Part shown: piece by piece, positions 58,951-64,000 of the stretch
Numbering within the stretch: position 1 is the stretch's first letter
How the letters are laid out: each line of letters opens with the position of its first letter
From: Uloborus plumipes
Lineage: Eukaryota > Arthropoda > Arachnida > Araneae > Uloboridae
Assembly: GCA_038373865.1 (NCBI GenBank)
Contig: JAXGGA010001174.1
Location: forward strand, 1-64,000
Direction of reading: 5' to 3'
Length of the DNA stretch: 64,000 nucleotides
Program-made: the position numbers and the translations under genes
The notes under the pieces: model-generated
Seen by the model: the letters and a program-made list of their open reading frames with translations, nothing else
Told to the model about the DNA's origin: nothing
Databases searched by the model: none

Positions 58951-61567
58951 GAGTGCCAGACCTACGTCATTTTATAAAGGCACGAATTTTTTCTGCGTAA
59001 GCACACCACAGTATGTACGAGCGGTTCGCTATTCGTTAAGCTGAGTCGCGCTGGCTTTGGCGGGAAACAGGTAGCAAAGGTACGTAAAATTGCAACCCAA
59101 AAACGTCATAGTATAAAGCGTAATTTTTTAATATGTTGTAAGGCGTACTATTAGAAGTTACACCTTACAGTGCCAGACACTTTGCACGCTGGCCTTGCGC
59201 AGCCAGACACTTTGAAGTTGGTAAAAATGTAAGCAAATTTACGTCATTTTATAAAGCGTAATTTTTTAATATGTTGTAAGGCGTACAATTAGAAGTTACA
59301 CCTTGCAGTGCCAGACACCTTGCACGCTGGCCTTGCGCAGCCAGACACTTTGAAGTTGGTAAAAATGTAAGCACATTTACGTCATTTTATAAAGCGTAAT
59401 TTTTTAATATGTTGTAAGAGGGGGCCATTAGAAGTTACACCTTGCAGTGCCAGACACTTTGCACGCTGGTCTTGCGCAGCCAGACACTTTGAAGTTGGTA
59501 AAAATGTAAACAAATTTACGTCATTTTATAAAGCGTAATTTTTTAATATGTTGTTAGGCGTACTATTAGAAGTTACACCTTGCAGTGCCAGACACTTTGC
59601 ACGCTGGCCTTGCGCAGCCAGACACTTTGAAGTTGGTAAAAATGTAAACAAATTTACGTCATTTTATAAAGCGTAATTTTTTGATATGTTGTAAGGCGTA
59701 CTATTAGAAGTTACACCTTGCAGTGCCAGACATTTTGCACGCTGGCCTTGCGCAGCCAGACACTTTGAAGTTGGTAAAAATGTAAACAAATTTACGTCAT
59801 TTTATAAAGCGTAATTTTTTAATATGTTGTAAGGCGTACTATTAGAAGTTACACCTTACAGTGTCAGACACTTTGAAGTTGGTAAAAATGTAAGCAAATT
59901 TACGTCACTTTATAAAGCGTAATTTTTTAATATGTTGTAAGGCGTACTATTAGAAGTTACACCTTGCAGTGCCAGACACTTTGCACGCTGGCCTTGCGCA
60001 GCCAGACACTTTGAAGTTGGTAAAAATTTAAACAAATTTACGTCATTTTATAAAGCGTAATTTTTTAACATGTTGTAAGGCGTACTACTAGAAGTTACAC
60101 CTTGCAGTGCCAGACACTTTGCACGCTGGCCTTGCGCAGCCAGACACTTTGAAGTTGGTAAAAATGTAAACAAATTTACGTCATTTTATAAAGCGTAATT
60201 TTTTAATATGTTGTAAGGCGTTCTATTAGAAGTTACACCTTACAGTGCCAGACACTTTGAAGTTGGTAAAAATGTAAGCAAATTTACGTCATTTTATAAA
60301 GCGTAATTTTTTAATATGTTGTAAGGCGTACTATTAGAAGTTACACCTTGCAGTGCCAGACACTTTGCACGCTGGCCTTGCGCAGCCAGACACTTTGAAG
60401 TTGGTAAAAATGTAAACAAATTTACGTCATTTTATAAAGCGTAATTTTTTAATATGTTGTAAGGCGTACTATTAGAAGTTACACCTTACAGTGCCAGACA
60501 CTTTGAAGTTGGTAAAAATGTAAGCAAATTTACGTCATTTTATAAAGCGTAATTTTTTAATATGTTGTAAGGCGTACTATTAGAAGTTACACCTTGCAGT
60601 GCCAGACACTTTGCACGCTGGCCTTGCGCAGCCAGACACTTTGAAGTTGGTAAAAATGTAAACAAATTTACGTCATTTTATAAAGCGTAATTTTTTAATA
60701 TGTTGTAAGGCGTACTACTAGAAGTTACACCTTGCAGTGCCAGACACTTTGCACGCTGGCCTTGCGCAGCCAGACACTTTGAAGTTGGTAAAAATGTAAA
60801 CAAATTTACGTCATTTTATAAAGCGTAATTTTTTAATATGTTGTAAGGCGTTCTATTAGAAGTTACACCTTACAGTGCCAGACACTTTGAAGTTGGTAAA
60901 AATGTAAGCAAATTTACGTCATTTTATAAAGCGTAATTTTTTAATATGTTGTAAGGCGTACTATTAGAAGTTACACCTTGCAGTGCCAGACACTTTGCAC
61001 GCTGGTCTTGCGCAGCCAGACACTTTGAAGTTGGTAAAAATGTAAACAAATTTACGTCATTTTATAAAGCGTAATTTTTTAATATGTTGTAAAGCGTACT
61101 ATTAGAAGTTACACCTTGCAGTGCCAGACACTTTGCACGCTGGCCTTGCGCAGCCAGACACTTTGAAGTTGGTAAAAATGTAAACAAATTTACGTCATTT
61201 TATAAAGCGTAATTTTTTAATATGTTGTAAGGCGTACTATTAGAAGTTACACCTTGCAGTGCCAGACACTTTGCACGCTGGCCTTGCGCAGCCAGACACT
61301 TTGAAGTTGGTAAAAATGTAAACAAATTTACGTCATTTTATAAAGCGTAATTTTTTAATATGTTGTAAGGCGTACTATTAGAAGTTACACCTTACAGTGC
61401 CAGACACTTTGAAGTTGGTAAAAATGTAAGCAAATTTACGTCATTTTATAAAGCGTAATTTTTTAATATGTTGTAAGGGGGCCATTAGAAGTTACACCTT
61501 ACAATGCCAGACACTTTGCACGCTGGCCTTGCGCAGCCAGACACTTTGAAGTTGGTAAAAATGTAAG
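58951..61567. repeat. minisatellite of 138-bp and 108-bp units
   Basis: The landmark AAAGCGTAATTTTTT occurs at 59115 and then 18 more times to 61450. Spacing is 138 (one 139) except for five units of 108 bp, beginning at 59806, 60190, 60436, 60820 and 61342. Each unit has TACGTCATTTTATAAAGCG. Long units hold two copies of GCCAGACACTTT, short ones a single copy. Variants ACTACTAG and GTTCTATTAG recur 630 bp apart. A degenerate first unit covers 58951-59111. The array stops abruptly at foldback 3. Confidence 0.95.
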
Positions 61568-63828
61568 GGTCATTCCATGTGAAATCATCCCGGCCATGAC
61601 ACCCACCACCTCCGATTTTAATAAAATGTGCAGCGGTTGGAGACTCTTTGATGCTGATAACAAAAATACTACTTATATTGAGATAAGTGAAGGGGTTGAA
61701 AAGTTATGGCTCTAAATATTTTGCTTGGTGGCTCATTTGCCGCCATTTTGAATGACATATACATTTGTACAAACGGCTGTAACTCCTTAACAAATAGTCG
61801 TAGAGCTGTCAATGTTTTTATTTTGTTCATAACAGTGTGAGCTTTAATTTGAATTGAGTTTAATTGGTATACCTATTATAAATTTTTTCCTGCGAGTGTT
61901 TTCTTTCAGTTTTTTGACTCAAAAAATGAAGTAACTTTAACAGAAAATTACTCACAAAACTCCACCTTCGATTTCAACCAAATTATGTGCTCAGGTACCT
62001 TTAAGTATGTTTTAACACCAGATAAAAAAATCTCGATGGGCCATTCATGTGTTTTTTTTTTAAACAGAATTTTTTAATTTTCAGTCAAAAAAAAGGAATC
62101 ATTTCAAAATAATGTTTATCGCATTCTGTAATCCACAACATGAAAATAACTCCCCCCCCTCAAAAAAAAAAGAAAGTAAAAATCCGATATATGGCAATTG
62201 AGGAGACTTTCAACATTAATATAACCACCAAAATAAGAACAAGTAATGATTTATTAGTCAATAAAGGCATTTCGTTCTTTAGAGCCCTAGCGCACTCGTT
62301 ATACATTAAATGTGCTACTCAAAAATTAAAAGAGCAAGTGAGTAACATTATTATTGAAAATACTTCATATAAATAATATAAATTGTGATAAAGACATCAG
62401 ACTTATAAAAGAATATCTAATGTTGCAGAAGAGATAAGAGTGATGCACAAATTGCGAAGTGCAGAGATATAACAGCACATTTTAGTTTCTTTAGTATTTC
62501 ATCAAAGATCATAGTTATTTTACTAAATCTAGATTTTTAGAACAGTTTTTTGATTTTTAGAACAGAAACGTACTTTAAACGTTCCGCCTCTAAATAGTTA
62601 TGTTTCATGTGTCATGAACTCGAAATGGTTTTTAGGACTTGTTTCTGAAATTCAGATGAAAGAAGGTGATGTAGATATTAAGTTATTGCACCCACATGGC
62701 CCAGCAATATCTTACTTCTGGCCTGAACGGGAGAACTGTACTGTCCCTTTGAGTCACATTCTCTGTAATGTTGACGTCAGTACGAGAACTGGAAAGACAT
62801 ATAAACTTAGTGAAAGTTCTAGTGCTTTAGTGTACACCAAGTGGACAAGATATGTTTCTGAACTTGGTAAACTCTAATTTTGAAAACTAGATGAACAAAA
62901 ATTATTGCTATCAATTTATATGTATTTAATAAAATATGTGTTTCACTGTTCTAAAAAATCTAGATTTAGTAAAATATCTATGATCTTTAATGAAATACTA
63001 AAGAAATTAAAATGTGCTGTTATATCTCTGCACTTCGCAATTTGTGCATCATTCTTATCTCTTCTGCAACATTAGATATTCTTTTATAAGTCTGATGTCT
63101 TTATCACAATTTATATTATTTATATGAAGTATTTTCAATAATAATGTTATTCACTTGCTCTTTTAATTTTTGAGTAGCACATTTAATGTATAACGAGTGT
63201 GCTAGGGCTCTAAAGAACGAAATGCCTTTATTGACTAATAAATCATTACTTGTTCTTATTTTGGTGGTTATATTAATGTTGAAAGTCTCCTCAACTGCCA
63301 TATATCGGATTTTTACTATCTTTTTTTTGGCGGGGGGGGGGGGGTAATTATCATATTGTGGAATACAGAATGCGATAAACATCATTTTGAAATGATTCCT
63401 TTTTTTTGACTGAAAATTAAAAAAATCTGTTTGAAAAAAAACACATGAATGACCCATCGAGATTTTTTTATCTGGTGTTAAAACATACTTAAAGGTACCT
63501 GAGCACATAATTTGGTTGAAATCGAAGGTGGAGTTTTGTGAGTAATTTTCTGTTAAAGTTACTTTATTTTTTGAGTCAAAAAACTGAAAAAAACACTCGC
63601 ACGAAAAAATTTATAATAGGTATACCAATTAAACTCGATTCAAATTAAAGCTCACACTATTATGAACAAAATAAAAAAAATTGAAAGCTCTACGACTATT
63701 TGTTAAAGAGTTACAACGGTTTGTACAAATGTATATGTCACTCAAAATGGCGGCAAATGAGCCACTAAGCAAAATATTTAAAGGGCCATAACTTTTCAAC
63801 CCCTTCACTTATCTCAATATAAGTAGTA
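61568..63828. repeat. foldback element 3, with ORF-bearing loop
   Basis: The left arm 61568-62580 and right arm 62950-63828 are inverted copies with few differences, so the element is young. The outer left end GGGTCATTCCATGTGAAATC resembles the ends of foldback 1. The outermost 100 bases are missing on the right, because a TA in the arm has been entered by the element at 63829. Both arms carry the same inward frame ending LKEQV(S/N)NIIIENTSYK (62140-62376 plus; 63508-63116 minus). The loop holds the ORF at 62561-62877. Confidence 0.9.
62561..62877 (+). CDS. small intact ORF or exon in the foldback loop
   Basis: After a TTTTTGATTTTTAG acceptor-like site the frame is open to TAA at 62875. It can start at an internal Met (62614, MNSKWFLGLVSEI). 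Blocks include KWFLGLVSEIQMKEGDVDIK, LLHPHGPAISYFWPERENC and VPLSHILCNVDV. The pattern W(F)xGxV...D...HPxGP..xFxWPxxxxxCxVPxxxIL resembles a small domain I have met in uncharacterised invertebrate repeat-associated proteins; I cannot name it. AATAAA at about 62927 follows. It is single-copy between near-identical arms and free of stops, so it may be part of the element's own protein or a captured exon. Confidence 0.5.
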
Positions 63829-64000
63829 CAGGGTGCGGCAGCATAACTTAATAAAATGCGCGCCATTCAGTTAGTTGATGTCATAGCGGAGCGCCAGTGG
63901 TCTCGTTCAAAGAGGGGGTACTGTAAAGTTTTGTCCAGACACGGTTCAGTCTCCATCATGCGTTGGAATAGCGAGGAGCGTGCCTTTGCCGTTGAGGCCT
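63829..64000 (+). mobile_element. left end of a mariner-type DNA transposon
   Basis: Begins CAGGGTGCGGCAGCATAACT just after a TA dinucleotide in the foldback arm, and leads into a transposase-like start. Base composition rises sharply in GC. The rest lies outside the window. Confidence 0.7.
63958..64000 (+). CDS. transposase N-terminus (partial)
   Basis: ATG at 63958 opens MRWNSEERAFAVEA and runs off the window edge. The W-(S/T)-x-E-E/Q-R-AF-VE opening is that of the N-terminal helix-turn-helix domain (DUF4817-like) found in one group of arthropod mariner-type transposases. The start is 129 bases from the transposon tip, a normal distance. Only 14 residues are visible, so the family call is provisional. 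Confidence 0.55.
   Translation, partial: MRWNSEERAFAVEA

Noticed and set aside
58951..61567. CRISPR-like appearance of regularly spaced repeats
   Set aside because: The whole unit is repeated, with no variable spacers, and the DNA is eukaryotic. It is a minisatellite.

Overview
The window is AT-rich animal nuclear DNA with short coding exons, canonical GT-AG introns of up to about 14 kb and a very dense load of DNA transposons and foldback repeats. Long G/C homopolymers, several Helitron families, hAT, piggyBac, mariner and Harbinger relics, and a DEDD-type death-effector gene together suggest an arthropod, most likely a chelicerate such as a spider. That placement is inference from style and content, not proof.

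Two host genes are visible, both on the + strand. From 117 to 14260 lie the last two coding exons of a DEDD/DEDD2 homologue, separated by a 13.8-kb intron made almost entirely of nested repeats. From 24089 (tentative start) to 57648 and on past the right edge lie eight coding exons of a gene whose joined product of about 325 residues matches the N-terminal part of URB2, a nucleolar protein of large ribosomal subunit assembly. All its splice phases are mutually consistent. The interval 14261-23200 is 3' UTR and intergenic sequence with few repeats.

Repeat layout: 557-1677 Helentron-like repeat carrying two poly-C/G MITEs; 2277-5265 Helitron with a nested hAT; 6018-8383 element with repeated CTGCC/CCTGCCC ends and a foldback core; 8830-12987 element with long terminal inverted repeats, holding a 168-bp tandem array into which two piggyBac-type elements jumped; 28187-33562 element carrying a hAT that itself carries a 2.4-kb foldback; 36820-39780 Helitron with a nested hAT-like element and an opposed second Helitron; 40055-40771 deleted mariner; 44301-50816 composite with two tandem Helentron-like copies, two SINE insertions, a 243-bp Helitron and a 2.4-kb foldback; 57850-58834 hAT-like element; 58951-61567 minisatellite of 138/108-bp units with higher-order structure; 61568-63828 foldback whose loop holds an intact small ORF; 63829-64000 the start of a mariner-type transposon.

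No bacterial operon, CRISPR array, virus or toxin gene was seen. The most unusual features are the three large foldback elements (two with related ends, two with exon-like sequence in or near the loop), the minisatellite, and the spaced CACGTG repeats at 32491-33300.
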